NCBI GenBank assembly: GCA_965215445.1
Contig: CBDCDT010000002.1
Location: forward strand, 124,001 to 188,000
Direction: 5' to 3'
Length of the DNA stretch: 64,000 nucleotides
From: CBDBLK01 sp965215445
Lineage (GTDB): Bacteria > Bdellovibrionota > Bacteriovoracia > Bacteriovoracales > Bacteriovoracaceae
Under the pieces are notes generated by a model. That model did not search any database. It was not told the DNA's origin and saw only the letters and a program-made list of their open reading frames with translations. This document shows positions 27,076 through 34,998 of the stretch, piece after piece. How positions within the stretch are numbered: the stretch's first letter is position 1; every line of letters begins with the position of its first letter. The position numbers and the translations under genes were made by a program.

Positions 27076-27909
27076 ATGCCAGAAGGAACCCAAGAAGAAC
27101 TCTACCGTGAACTCCCCCACCCAAACGGTGTGATTGAAATTCGCCTCAACCGCCCACAAGTTCACAACGCTTTCAACGAAGTTTTGATTGAACAATTAAA
27201 CACTCGCCTGCCCGCTCTGTGGGAAAATCCCGAATTGCGACTGGTCTTGCTCACTGGCACAGGCCCCAGCTTTTGCGCCGGTGCCGACCTCAACTGGATG
27301 AAAAAAATGAAGGACTACTCGGAGGAGGAAAACTATCAGGACTCGCTGGATTTGGCGCGGCTTTTTTCTACACTCAACAATTGTCCGGTTCCCCTGCTGG
27401 CCAAGTGTCAAGGTGCTGCCCTCGGCGGCGGGGTGGGATTGCTTTCCACCTGTGATTTTGTGGTCGCGGCAAATGATGCCCGCTTTGGTCTGACCGAAGT
27501 TACGCTGGGGTTGCTTCCGGCGGTGATCTCTCCCTACGTTATCGCCAAAATTGGCGAAACTCATGCCCGCGCCTGGTTTTTGAGTGGACGACGCTTTAGC
27601 ACCGAACGGGCATTGGCAATGGGCCTGGTTCACCAAAGCGTGCCCGCAAATGAACTCGACTCACAATTTGAGCGCACGGTGGAGGCCTTTCTCAAGGCCG
27701 CACCACACGCCGCACGCCACGCCAAACAACTGGCCTTTGAAGTCCTGCGCTGGCGACATTCTTCCCGCGAATGGAAAGAGGGACTTCCCAAGGGGTTGCA
27801 AGAGAGCACTTGCCAAATTATCTCCCAAATCCGTGTCGATGAAGAGGCCCAAGAAGGCATGAGTGCGCTTTTAGAAAAACGCCCGCCGAGTTGGAGACGG
27901 GAACGCTAA
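27076..27909 (+). CDS. liuC: Enoyl-CoA hydratase family, likely methylglutaconyl-CoA hydratase
   Basis: A 277-residue crotonase expected to hydrate 3-methylglutaconyl-CoA to HMG-CoA. The start ATG 27076 has AAAGGA upstream and lies 17 nt after mccB; an in-frame extension back to 26920 lies within mccB and is not real. Crotonase blocks: FCAGADLNWMKKM, then CQGAALGGGVGLLSTCDF (oxyanion hole) and FGLTEVTLGLLPAVISPYV with the catalytic Glu. ADLNWM is typical of the leucine-pathway branch. The substrate is inferred from operon position. Confidence 0.87.
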   Translation: MPEGTQEELYRELPHPNGVIEIRLNRPQVHNAFNEVLIEQLNTRLPALWENPELRLVLLTGTGPSFCAGADLNWMKKMKDYSEEENYQDSLDLARLFSTLNNCPVPLLAKCQGAALGGGVGLLSTCDFVVAANDARFGLTEVTLGLLPAVISPYVIAKIGETHARAWFLSGRRFSTERALAMGLVHQSVPANELDSQFERTVEAFLKAAPHAARHAKQLAFEVLRWRHSSREWKEGLPKGLQESTCQIISQIRVDEEAQEGMSALLEKRPPSWRRER

Positions 27910-27914
27910 CCAAA

Positions 27915-29408
27915 ATGGCAAAGTTCAAACGCATTTTGATTGCCAACCGTGGAGAAATTGCCGTCAGGATTGCGCGCACCTGCCGCCAGATGGGCATCCA
28001 AAGCGTGGGCCTTTATACCGCATCGGAATCCACTCTGCCCCACGCTCTCCATTGTGACTTCGGTGTTTGCCTGGAGGACGCCCCACTTTCTGAAACTTAT
28101 CTCAATATTGCCCGTCTGGTGGACATTGCCAAAAAATACCAGGTCGATGCCGTCCATCCCGGATATGGCCTTCTCTCGGAAAACGCCAACTTTGCAAACA
28201 CTTTGGAAAATGCGGGAATTTGCTTTATCGGCCCTCCGGCGAGTGCCGTTCAAACCATGGGCGACAAAGTTGCCTCAAAAGTGGCGCTACAAAATCTTGC
28301 TCCCACCATTCCCGGTTACCACGGAGACGAACAAACTCCGGGCCAGCTTTTAAAACACGCCAAAAAAATTGGTTTTCCAGTACTGATTAAGGCCGCGGCG
28401 GGAGGCGGAGGCAAAGGTATGCGCATTGTCTCCTCTGAACAAGAATTTCAAGAGGGCCTTGAGTCCGCACAGCGCGAGGCCAAAAATGCTTTTGGCGACC
28501 AACGAGTCCTGCTGGAAAAATGGCTCTCCCATCCCCGCCACATTGAAATTCAAGTGATGAGCGACACCCACGGAAACCATCTCCATCTTTTTGAAAGGGA
28601 GTGCTCCATCCAACGGCGCTACCAAAAAATCGTCGAAGAATCTCCCGCCCCTCAATTGACTGAAAAACAGCGCAAAGAAATGGCCGCCAGTGCAGTTTCC
28701 ATTGCCAAACACATTGATTACGTCGGGGCCGGCACAGTGGAATTTATCCTCGATCAAAACGGAGATTATTATTTTTTGGAGATGAACACGCGCCTGCAAG
28801 TCGAACACCCGGTCACTGAAATGATCACCGGATTGGATTTGGTAGAGCTGCAAATTTTGGCCGCCCAAGGAGAGCGCTTTTCTTTTTCCCAAAAAGATAT
28901 ACACCAACGCGGACACGCCATCGAGGTCAGGCTTTACGCCGAAAATCCCGACAGGCAATTTCTCCCCACCGAAGGCCGCATCGACTACCTCGGCGATTTT
29001 GAGTCGCTGGGCATTTTGGGCGCACGCCTCGATAGCGGATACCGCTCGGGAAATCTGGTGGGCACTCAATTTGATCCCATGCTGGCCAAACTCAGCGTCC
29101 ACGCTCCCGATCGCACACAGGCAATTGCCAAAACGCGCGCCTGTTTGAACAAACTTCCCTTCTTTGGAATCCAAACCAACCGCGATTACCTGAATCGCAT
29201 CCTGTCTCATCCGGCCTTTGTTGGCGGGAACATCGACACCAATTTTGTGGGCACTTACCAAAACGACCTTGGGCCAAAAGCGCCAAACCGATTGCAACAG
29301 GCCCTCGGTATGGCGGCCTATTCCCTGACCTCTCCCACGCGCCATCTATCCAGCACCAAACCTGTCTCAGGCGTTTGGCAAAACCTGCAAAGTTTTAGGA
29401 ATGTTTAA
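27915..29408 (+). CDS. mccA: Methylcrotonyl-CoA carboxylase alpha: biotin carboxylase part only
   Basis: ATP-grasp biotin carboxylase of 497 residues starting at ATG 27915, 5 nt after the hydratase stop. It shows FKRILIANRGEIAVRIARTC, the glycine-rich ATP loop AAAGGGGKGMRIV, ECSIQRRYQKIVEESPAP and FLEMNTRLQVEHPVTEMITG. Acyl-CoA carboxylase alpha subunits normally continue into a linker and a biotinyl domain; here the frame stops after the carboxylase domain and the biotin domain is a separate gene that starts on the overlapping TAATG. The organisation resembles split AccC/AccB, but operon position points to methylcrotonyl-CoA. Confidence 0.88.
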   Translation: MAKFKRILIANRGEIAVRIARTCRQMGIQSVGLYTASESTLPHALHCDFGVCLEDAPLSETYLNIARLVDIAKKYQVDAVHPGYGLLSENANFANTLENAGICFIGPPASAVQTMGDKVASKVALQNLAPTIPGYHGDEQTPGQLLKHAKKIGFPVLIKAAAGGGGKGMRIVSSEQEFQEGLESAQREAKNAFGDQRVLLEKWLSHPRHIEIQVMSDTHGNHLHLFERECSIQRRYQKIVEESPAPQLTEKQRKEMAASAVSIAKHIDYVGAGTVEFILDQNGDYYFLEMNTRLQVEHPVTEMITGLDLVELQILAAQGERFSFSQKDIHQRGHAIEVRLYAENPDRQFLPTEGRIDYLGDFESLGILGARLDSGYRSGNLVGTQFDPMLAKLSVHAPDRTQAIAKTRACLNKLPFFGIQTNRDYLNRILSHPAFVGGNIDTNFVGTYQNDLGPKAPNRLQQALGMAAYSLTSPTRHLSSTKPVSGVWQNLQSFRNV

Positions 29409-29914
29409 TGAAGCGTGAACTCTATCTGGACGGCCAAGAAAAATGCTTGCAAAACTTCCAACAAAAAAATGGTGAAATCTCTTTTGAATTGGAAGGTGAA
29501 AGTTTTCACTTTCGCTGTATAAACAAAAGCTCTCACTCAATCATTTTGGAATGTCTGCGGGAAGGCCAGCGCTTTCACCTCACATTCGACCGCCACCGAC
29601 AAAGCGGCAATTTTTTAGTGGAGGGAAAAAGCTTTTCCATCGCCAGCGCCTCTCCCACTAAAGCGCGCACACAAACTGCGGGCACTTTAAACGACGAAAA
29701 GGCCTTGAATGCCCCCATGCCGGGAAAAATCCTAAAAATTATGGTCAGTGAAGGCCAACAGGTAAAAAAGGGAGACTCCCTTTTGGTCATGGAGGCGATG
29801 AAAATGGAACACACCCTAAAAGCACCCCGCGCGGGAAAAATAAAAATACTTTTTTTCCAAGTCGGCGAACAGGTTCAAGCGGATAAAACCCTCCTAGAAT
29901 TGGAGGAAGCGTGA
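29408..29914 (+). CDS. Biotin carboxyl carrier protein of the methylcrotonyl-CoA carboxylase
   Basis: A 168-residue protein whose start ATG overlaps the preceding stop (TAATG). The first 90 residues form a strand-rich domain like the linker between the carboxylase and carrier parts of fused alpha subunits. The C-terminal 70 residues are a biotinyl domain with APMPGKI and EAMKMEH; biotin would be attached to K132. Together with the preceding gene it rebuilds a full MCC alpha subunit, so it looks like a split of an ancestral fused gene, not an AccB paralogue. Its stop overlaps the GTG start of the lyase. Confidence 0.88.
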   Translation: MKRELYLDGQEKCLQNFQQKNGEISFELEGESFHFRCINKSSHSIILECLREGQRFHLTFDRHRQSGNFLVEGKSFSIASASPTKARTQTAGTLNDEKALNAPMPGKILKIMVSEGQQVKKGDSLLVMEAMKMEHTLKAPRAGKIKILFFQVGEQVQADKTLLELEEA

Positions 29915-30834
29915 ATTATCCCCAGCACGTCTCAATAACCGAAGTTGGGCCACGCGATGGACTTCAAAACGAATCCCAAAACATCCCCACCGCCACCAAG
30001 GCCGAGTTGATTACCCGCTTACACCAGGCGGGGCTTGCAAGGATTGAGGCCACCAGCTTTGTCCGCCCCGACCGCATTCCCCAACTACAAGATGCCGCAC
30101 AGTGTTTTCCCCTGGTGAGCAAACTCGCGGCCGAACTTCCCTGCCTGGTTCCCAACGCCAAGGGGCTGGCGCGCGCTCTACAAGCAGGAGTCAAGGAAAT
30201 CGCCGTCTTCATTGCCACCAGCGATGCCTTTAACCAAAAAAATGCCAACACCACTCTCAAAGATGGACTGTCGGGCCTCGGCCCGGTCATTACCGAAGCG
30301 GTAAACTCCGGCGTGCGCGTGCGAGGTTATATCAGCACCGCCTTTGGTTGCCCTTATCAGGGACGGACTTCCACTGAAAGTCTTTTGGAAATTGCTGAAT
30401 TTTTCTTTTCTCAAGGAATTTATCAGGCCTCTTTGGGAGATACCATCGGGTGTGCAACTCCCGGCCAGGTCAATCAAGTGCTTGCGACTTGGAAAAAACA
30501 TTTCGATTGCGCTCAACTGGCCTTGCACTTCCACGATACCCGAGGCATGGCCTTGGCGAACGTCCTGGTGGGACTCGAACACGGAGTATGCCACTTTGAC
30601 AGTTCGGTGGCAGGACTCGGGGGATGTCCTTATGCCAAAGGGGCCAGTGGCAACCTGGCCACCGAAGAATTGGTTTACCTTCTGCACTCTCTGGGAATAA
30701 AGACTAACATTAACTTACTTCAACTTTTGGAAGTCGGCGCTTGGATTATGGATATTTTTAAACGTCCTCCCTCCAGCAAACTTCTTCAAACTTACTTGGC
30801 GGCCGGAAAAAACCAAGCGATTTTCTTTTCCTAA
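29911..30834 (+). CDS. mvaB: Hydroxymethylglutaryl-CoA lyase
   Basis: Splits HMG-CoA into acetyl-CoA and acetoacetate, the last step of leucine breakdown; 307 residues. Start GTG 29911 overlaps the carrier stop as GTGA and has GGAGGAA upstream. Motifs: TEVGPRDGLQNE at 9-20, YISTAFGCPYQG, LHFHDTRGMALANV with metal-binding His residues, and VAGLGGCPYAKGASGN with the catalytic Cys. It closes the operon. Acetoacetate made here could feed the acetoacetyl-CoA synthetase at 9.3-11.2 kb. Confidence 0.93.
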   Translation: MNYPQHVSITEVGPRDGLQNESQNIPTATKAELITRLHQAGLARIEATSFVRPDRIPQLQDAAQCFPLVSKLAAELPCLVPNAKGLARALQAGVKEIAVFIATSDAFNQKNANTTLKDGLSGLGPVITEAVNSGVRVRGYISTAFGCPYQGRTSTESLLEIAEFFFSQGIYQASLGDTIGCATPGQVNQVLATWKKHFDCAQLALHFHDTRGMALANVLVGLEHGVCHFDSSVAGLGGCPYAKGASGNLATEELVYLLHSLGIKTNINLLQLLEVGAWIMDIFKRPPSSKLLQTYLAAGKNQAIFFS

Positions 30835-30908
30835 CGCACTCTTGACAGGGCCTTTTTCACTATTTGAAAATGAAAATGTGACAATAAGCATCTAACAGGA
30901 TTCAAAGC

Positions 30909-31292
30909 ATGCGTTGGACATATTTTTTAGCGCTCGCTTTCCCTGCCTGCACCTCTCTTACTTTTCAAAGCAGTGGACGGATTCCCCTTTTCGTAAGTCC
31001 CCAGGAAAAACATGAAACCCCCGTCGAGGCCCAGGGAATCAAGCAATTTTATTTGTGGGGACTGGTCGGCCCCGATTCGGCCATCAATATCGACCGCGAA
31101 CTTGCCGCCCAAGGAGTGGATTCGGCCGCGGGCCTTCGAGTGGCCACTGAATCGAACTTTACATCTCTGTGGAAAAGCTGGCTCAGCCTGGGATTTTATT
31201 TGCCAAGGCCTTGGCGCATCACTGCCTTTAGCAATCAATCTGAACAAAAATCTTTTTTAGAAAGGAAGTTTTTTCAGGAGGATGAAAATTGA
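30909..31292 (+). CDS. Small lipoprotein, distantly Bor-like
   Basis: A 127-residue protein with a short signal and lipobox-like FPAC (Cys14). The middle, QFYLWGLVGPDSAINIDREL to SWLSLGFYLPRPWRITAF, follows the same spacing as Bor-family lipoproteins (HHFxxxGxGQ to LGIYxPxxxRVYC) found 1 kb away on the other strand, but it lacks their two internal Cys. The relation is tentative. It overlaps the next gene by 4 nt (TTGA), so they are translationally coupled. Confidence 0.5.
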   Translation: MRWTYFLALAFPACTSLTFQSSGRIPLFVSPQEKHETPVEAQGIKQFYLWGLVGPDSAINIDRELAAQGVDSAAGLRVATESNFTSLWKSWLSLGFYLPRPWRITAFSNQSEQKSFLERKFFQEDEN

Positions 31293-31684
31293 AAGGGGCG
31301 TGGTATTTTGCAGGCGCGGCCTGCTTGTACGGCTGTGGCGGACAAGTGCTGGTTCACCCTCGCAATTGTCCGGGCCAAGCTCAATGGGCGATAGACCGGA
31401 CCGACTATCGCCCCAACTTTACCATCACACACTCCGTTTCTTCCCTTGCAGGCACTCCCACCACAACCTACTTAAGCGAGATTCTGGATCAAAATGACAT
31501 GGACTGCGAAGACTTGCAACAAGTGAGAATGAGCATCGGGCAGACCTGGCAGGATGTCCTTATAAGCAGCATCCCTTTTTACGGCCGCCATACCGTCACA
31601 GTCGAGGGCATTTCTGCTTCACCCTCTGCCGAAGGAGAAATAGAAACGGAAGAAGATGAAGATGAAGATGATGAAGAACTTTAA
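31289..31684 (+). CDS. Small lipoprotein of unknown function with acidic tail
   Basis: A 131-residue protein starting at TTG 31289, supported by AGGAGG 7 nt upstream and by overlap with the previous stop. The N-terminus WYFAGAACLYGCGG offers a lipobox (LYGC). Several further Cys and an extremely acidic C-terminus (ETEEDEDEDDEEL) are seen. No family is recognised. It is followed by two hairpins, the second a good rho-independent terminator. Confidence 0.5.
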   Translation: MKGAWYFAGAACLYGCGGQVLVHPRNCPGQAQWAIDRTDYRPNFTITHSVSSLAGTPTTTYLSEILDQNDMDCEDLQQVRMSIGQTWQDVLISSIPFYGRHTVTVEGISASPSAEGEIETEEDEDEDDEEL

Positions 31685-31752
31685 TTCCGCTTAGCTTTCC
31701 ACCAAGGAGTTGGTGGTTCCATGGAAGGGTCGTTTTCAAGGATGACAACAAT

Positions 31753-31775
31753 AGGGCCAGTAAGGCCCTTTTTTT
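31753..31775 (+). terminator. Rho-independent terminator
   Basis: Stem AGGGCC/GGCCCT with a 5-nt loop followed by a run of seven T. It closes the two-lipoprotein operon. A second hairpin, CCACCA/TGGTGG, lies upstream near 31699. Confidence 0.7.
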
Positions 31776-31783
31776 GTAAACAC

Positions 31784-32086
31784 TCACTCCTTTGAGCAAT
31801 AAACTCTAAATTGGCGTGGATGGTATATTCCTAAAGTGAGAACAGAAAGAAGGTTATTGAAAAAGGTAGCTTGAAATTCAACTTTAACAACTTTATCTCT
31901 ACCACCACAAATTTGATCGGCAAGTATTATTCGTAGCTGTGGTTGACCATACATAAAGAAATGATGAGTTTGCTCTACATCAGGATAATATGCTGCCTTT
32001 TCTTGATTAATAACAAAAGTCTGGCGAGCGCATCCGACCAGAGCAATAAAAGTGATAAGCAAAATCAAATTTAAAATATTATTCAA
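31784..32086 (-). CDS. Bor-family lipoprotein, copy 2
   Basis: A 100-residue lipoprotein starting at TTG 32086 behind GGAGAG, with lipobox LVGC. The body follows phage lambda Bor (Bor/Iss serum-resistance family): THHFFMYGQPQ, ICGGRDKVVKVE, and LTLGIYHPRQFRVYCS. The two internal Cys are kept. Outer-membrane location is expected. It lies 13 nt after the neighbouring Bor gene, so the two are a tandem pair. Confidence 0.8.
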   Translation of the reverse strand: MNNILNLILLITFIALVGCARQTFVINQEKAAYYPDVEQTHHFFMYGQPQLRIILADQICGGRDKVVKVEFQATFFNNLLSVLTLGIYHPRQFRVYCSKE

Positions 32087-32099
32087 ACTTCTCTCCTGC

Positions 32100-32423
32100 T
32101 TATTCTGAACAATAGACCCTAAATAAAATTGGTTGGTAGAGCCAGTACGTCCAGAAAATAAGACTGCTCACAAAAGCTCCACTAAATGCTGATTCGGTTT
32201 CAATTTTGACTATTTTATCACTGCCACCACAAATTTGGTCGGCAAACACTATTCGTGATTGTCCAACCCCACCCATAATAAAATGATGGGTTTTATTTAT
32301 CTTGGGAACATGTCCTCCTTTGCTGTCTCTATTGATAAAAACGGCTCGGCGGGCCGAAGTAGCACACCCATTTGCGGCAAAAATAACTGCGATTAAAAGC
32401 AAATTTTTTAAGAATTTCTTCAT
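32100..32423 (-). CDS. Bor-family lipoprotein, copy 1
   Basis: A 107-residue paralogue of the next gene with signal peptide MKKFLKNLLLIAVIFAANGC and lipobox ANGC. Family blocks: THHFIMGGVGQSRIVFADQ, ICGGSDKIVKIE and LFRVYCSE. Bor of lambda is exposed on the outer membrane and aids serum survival; the role in this organism is unknown. Confidence 0.8.
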   Translation of the reverse strand: MKKFLKNLLLIAVIFAANGCATSARRAVFINRDSKGGHVPKINKTHHFIMGGVGQSRIVFADQICGGSDKIVKIETESAFSGAFVSSLIFWTYWLYQPILFRVYCSE

Positions 32424-32466
32424 CCTTCTTCACTTTACCATCAAGATAATATGATGTTCAAGTGTT

Positions 32467-34005
32467 TTAATCTTCTTTCCTGATCTTCCAAAAGGGATTG
32501 TTGGCAAAAAGCTGCGATAAGTGCATCTTCCACGGTTTGCGCGCAATCGCCACATAAGGCAAACGAAAAAGAGGAATCAACCATCCTTCGGTCAGCGATT
32601 TCAGGTGCATAGTTCGGATTTTTTTATTCCGTTCCAGTTTGTTTTCGGTTTGCATATAATCTTTTAACCATGCTTTGCCTTCTTTTTCAGAGTAACCAAA
32701 GATTCCTGTGCTCATGGAATAAGATAAAAGTGCTACATCTTCTAAAAACCCCGTATCGGTAACGCTGAGAGTGTAATCGGGAAACTCACCGTCTTCAGAT
32801 TTATCAAAAATAGGCAGTTCATTAACACGTTTGACTTTTAAATCTGGCAAGTAGCTTTTGGCGGTTTGAGTATCTTCTTTTAATCTTTTTTCACTTGAAG
32901 TAAAAACGCCCAATTCGATGCCTTGTCCAGAATTTTCCATTTCCACGGAATCCACAGCTTTTTGAAAAATAATTTCTTCTTCAGCAGAAAACTCCCCTCC
33001 GCTCAAAGGCAGGAAAAATTGCTGAGTCGGTCGGCATCCTTCCTGCTCCCTACAATATTCATGGAATCCCTTTTGCAAGGCCTTGGCAAAGGCCAAACGT
33101 TTGTTTACGGGAAGATTTTTTTTGCCTTTTCCAGTAATATTTGCCATGACAATTTTGACGTGGATAGTTTCGTGAAAAGAACTTTGATTTAGATCAATTT
33201 TTTTGAGATTTTCGATTTCTATTCCTTCAATCGTGGTGATATGATCGACTTTGCCTTTGTTTAAAAGTTCAATCACTTCGTCTCGTGTTTTTCCTTTTGT
33301 AGGAATCAAGCGCACTTCTTTCGCCATAGACTCTTCAAAGTGAAAGTGTGTAGGATTGAGTTTTAAAACCATATTCCCATCCCCGTTATCCTGATCGACG
33401 TAGTAAGGGCCGGAAGTATTGCGATAGTCGGTAATTTTAAGACTTACAGGATCAAAACTTTTTCGGGGAATAATGGCAAAGTCTATCGCCGATAACATAC
33501 CAACCAAAAGGTCACTTCTATATCTTGGAGTCAAAATTAAAGTGTTGCCCTCTATTTCCATTCTCGGGCAATCATCAAACACGCTTTTGAGTTCAGTTTC
33601 AGGACAAACCAGACTTTTAAAATCTCCGTGGGTATTTTGCGATAAAATCATCAGGCGTTTGAAAGAGAGCATAACGTCTTCTGCGGTGATAGGATACCCA
33701 TCAACAGTTTTAAGGTCATCTCGAATGACAAGGTAAAACTTTTGATCCCTCCAGTAAAACATTCTGGCCACCGCCGCAAAAGGTTCGCCATTGGTATTTG
33801 AAAGTTCAATCAAGGGCGAGTAAATACTTTCCAGTAAAATGTATTGATAATCCCAATAAATTTTCGACGGATCGTAAGTTTCAATTCTGTCTGTCGTTGG
33901 AAAGGCAATATCTAAAACGTCGTCTTCCGGAAAAGGTGGGGAAGTGTTTATTTTCCACCAAGTTAAGCAAGAAATAAGCACTAAGGTACTTATAAGAATT
34001 TTCAT
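32467..34005 (-). CDS. Extracellular solute-binding protein, family 5 (peptide/nickel type)
   Basis: A 512-residue exported protein starting at ATG 34005 with AAGGAG upstream and a signal peptide (MKILISTLVLISCLTWW). The fold of oligopeptide-binding proteins is suggested by YWDYQYILLESIYSPLIE, FYLVIRDDLKTVDGYPITAE, DVMLSFKRL, and the late GWLIPLFRLPYVAIARK. No permease or ATPase gene is adjacent, so it is an orphan and may serve as a receptor or work with a transporter encoded elsewhere. Confidence 0.8.
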   Translation of the reverse strand: MKILISTLVLISCLTWWKINTSPPFPEDDVLDIAFPTTDRIETYDPSKIYWDYQYILLESIYSPLIELSNTNGEPFAAVARMFYWRDQKFYLVIRDDLKTVDGYPITAEDVMLSFKRLMILSQNTHGDFKSLVCPETELKSVFDDCPRMEIEGNTLILTPRYRSDLLVGMLSAIDFAIIPRKSFDPVSLKITDYRNTSGPYYVDQDNGDGNMVLKLNPTHFHFEESMAKEVRLIPTKGKTRDEVIELLNKGKVDHITTIEGIEIENLKKIDLNQSSFHETIHVKIVMANITGKGKKNLPVNKRLAFAKALQKGFHEYCREQEGCRPTQQFFLPLSGGEFSAEEEIIFQKAVDSVEMENSGQGIELGVFTSSEKRLKEDTQTAKSYLPDLKVKRVNELPIFDKSEDGEFPDYTLSVTDTGFLEDVALLSYSMSTGIFGYSEKEGKAWLKDYMQTENKLERNKKIRTMHLKSLTEGWLIPLFRLPYVAIARKPWKMHLSQLFANNPFWKIRKED

Positions 34006-34142
34006 TTTTTATCTCCTTGTCTCCCTCAATGCAAAAACCATGCCAAAACCCTTAACTCCGCAAAATCATTGATTTCCGATGTAAATACAAGGGTATTCAC
34101 TGACTTATTTACTACAAAACAGGGGCCAAAAAGGCCAATATT

Positions 34143-34158
34143 CCGTCAATATCTTGAT
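34143..34158. repeat. Direct repeat, copy A (CCGTCAATATCTTGAT)
   Basis: A 16-bp sequence repeated exactly at 34317-34332 in the same orientation, 174 bp apart start to start. It may be a regulator site or a footprint of a lost element. Confidence 0.8.
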
Positions 34159-34316
34159 TTTCGCATAGAGCAAGAACACCTAAAACTTGGCCTAATTAAC
34201 TGAAATCAAAGGGAAAACGCCGCGTGATGAAAAAACGACAAGATTTTGATGGCCAATCCCCTCGCAAAGACGGCCAAGGCCTTGAATTTATTAAAGAAAA
34301 AGTGCATGAAGAAAGG

Positions 34317-34332
34317 CCGTCAATATCTTGAT
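34317..34332. repeat. Direct repeat, copy B (CCGTCAATATCTTGAT)
   Basis: Second exact copy of the 16-bp repeat, 72 bp upstream of the secreted-protein start codon, within its likely promoter. Confidence 0.8.
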
Positions 34333-34403
34333 AAAACCAATTCTTGCTGCTACGCCATCTTCGTGTTTACAATAACAACATACAAACCGACTGGAAGGGT
34401 TTT

Positions 34404-34949
34404 ATGAAATTCGCAAAATTTTTTATTCTTTTTACTTTTTTATCTTGGCCCTTGTTTGCAACTAATCGCGTTCCAGAAGAAATCACTATTTTTAAGCAAG
34501 GTTGTAGTCCACAAACCGATTGCAAAACTAATTTTCAAGGCATGGAGAAAGATTTTACCCTTCGTTGGAAAAGTTACAAGAAAGGTTTAAGAAGTTTTCT
34601 TGAACTACAAATAGAGGGTGATATATTTCACATTTCCATATCACCATTTACCATTAGTAGCGATCCTTTTCCCTTCGATCTATTCATTTTCTCAGATTCT
34701 ATCAAGTTGTATGGGTCGCTACACGGCGGAGGTTCAGGAGGCATTTTTATCAATTATTTTCTTCGCAATAAAAAGGGCCGTTTTCACTATTTAGGCCGAA
34801 CACCTTTTTTAATTTACAATGACAAAACAGGCTATTTTATCGGAGGAGAAAAATTAAGTGCAAGTGAGCATATAACCTCTTATTACAAACTAGAGGGAAC
34901 TTCCCTAGTACTTAAAAAGACCGTAAACTCCCTAGATCAAGAAATTTGA
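34404..34949 (+). CDS. Small secreted protein of unknown function
   Basis: A 181-residue protein starting at ATG 34404 behind GGAAGGG, with a clear signal peptide (FAKFFILFTFLSWPLFA). The mature part begins TNRVPEEITIFKQGCSPQTD, has two Cys close together that may form a disulfide, and is rich in beta-prone stretches (FHISISPFTISS, KLYGSLHGGGSGGIF). No family is recognised. It is a single gene. Confidence 0.6.
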   Translation: MKFAKFFILFTFLSWPLFATNRVPEEITIFKQGCSPQTDCKTNFQGMEKDFTLRWKSYKKGLRSFLELQIEGDIFHISISPFTISSDPFPFDLFIFSDSIKLYGSLHGGGSGGIFINYFLRNKKGRFHYLGRTPFLIYNDKTGYFIGGEKLSASEHITSYYKLEGTSLVLKKTVNSLDQEI

Positions 34950-34998
34950 TATGCTACCAGATGTTTTGACCCGTAGAAATTCGCAATGTTCAAAACAG

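Larger units (their letters stand above)
34006..34403. other. Intergenic region of about 400 bp without a gene
   Basis: Divergent promoter region between the binding-protein gene and the small secreted protein. It holds two exact copies of a 16-bp direct repeat; no ORF with a ribosome site and no RNA gene is recognised. Confidence 0.6.

Noticed and set aside
34974..34982. GTAGAAATT, a piece of the CRISPR repeat, before the mutY stop
   Set aside because: No complementary TCTAC arm precedes it, so the crRNA handle cannot form; a chance 9-mer.
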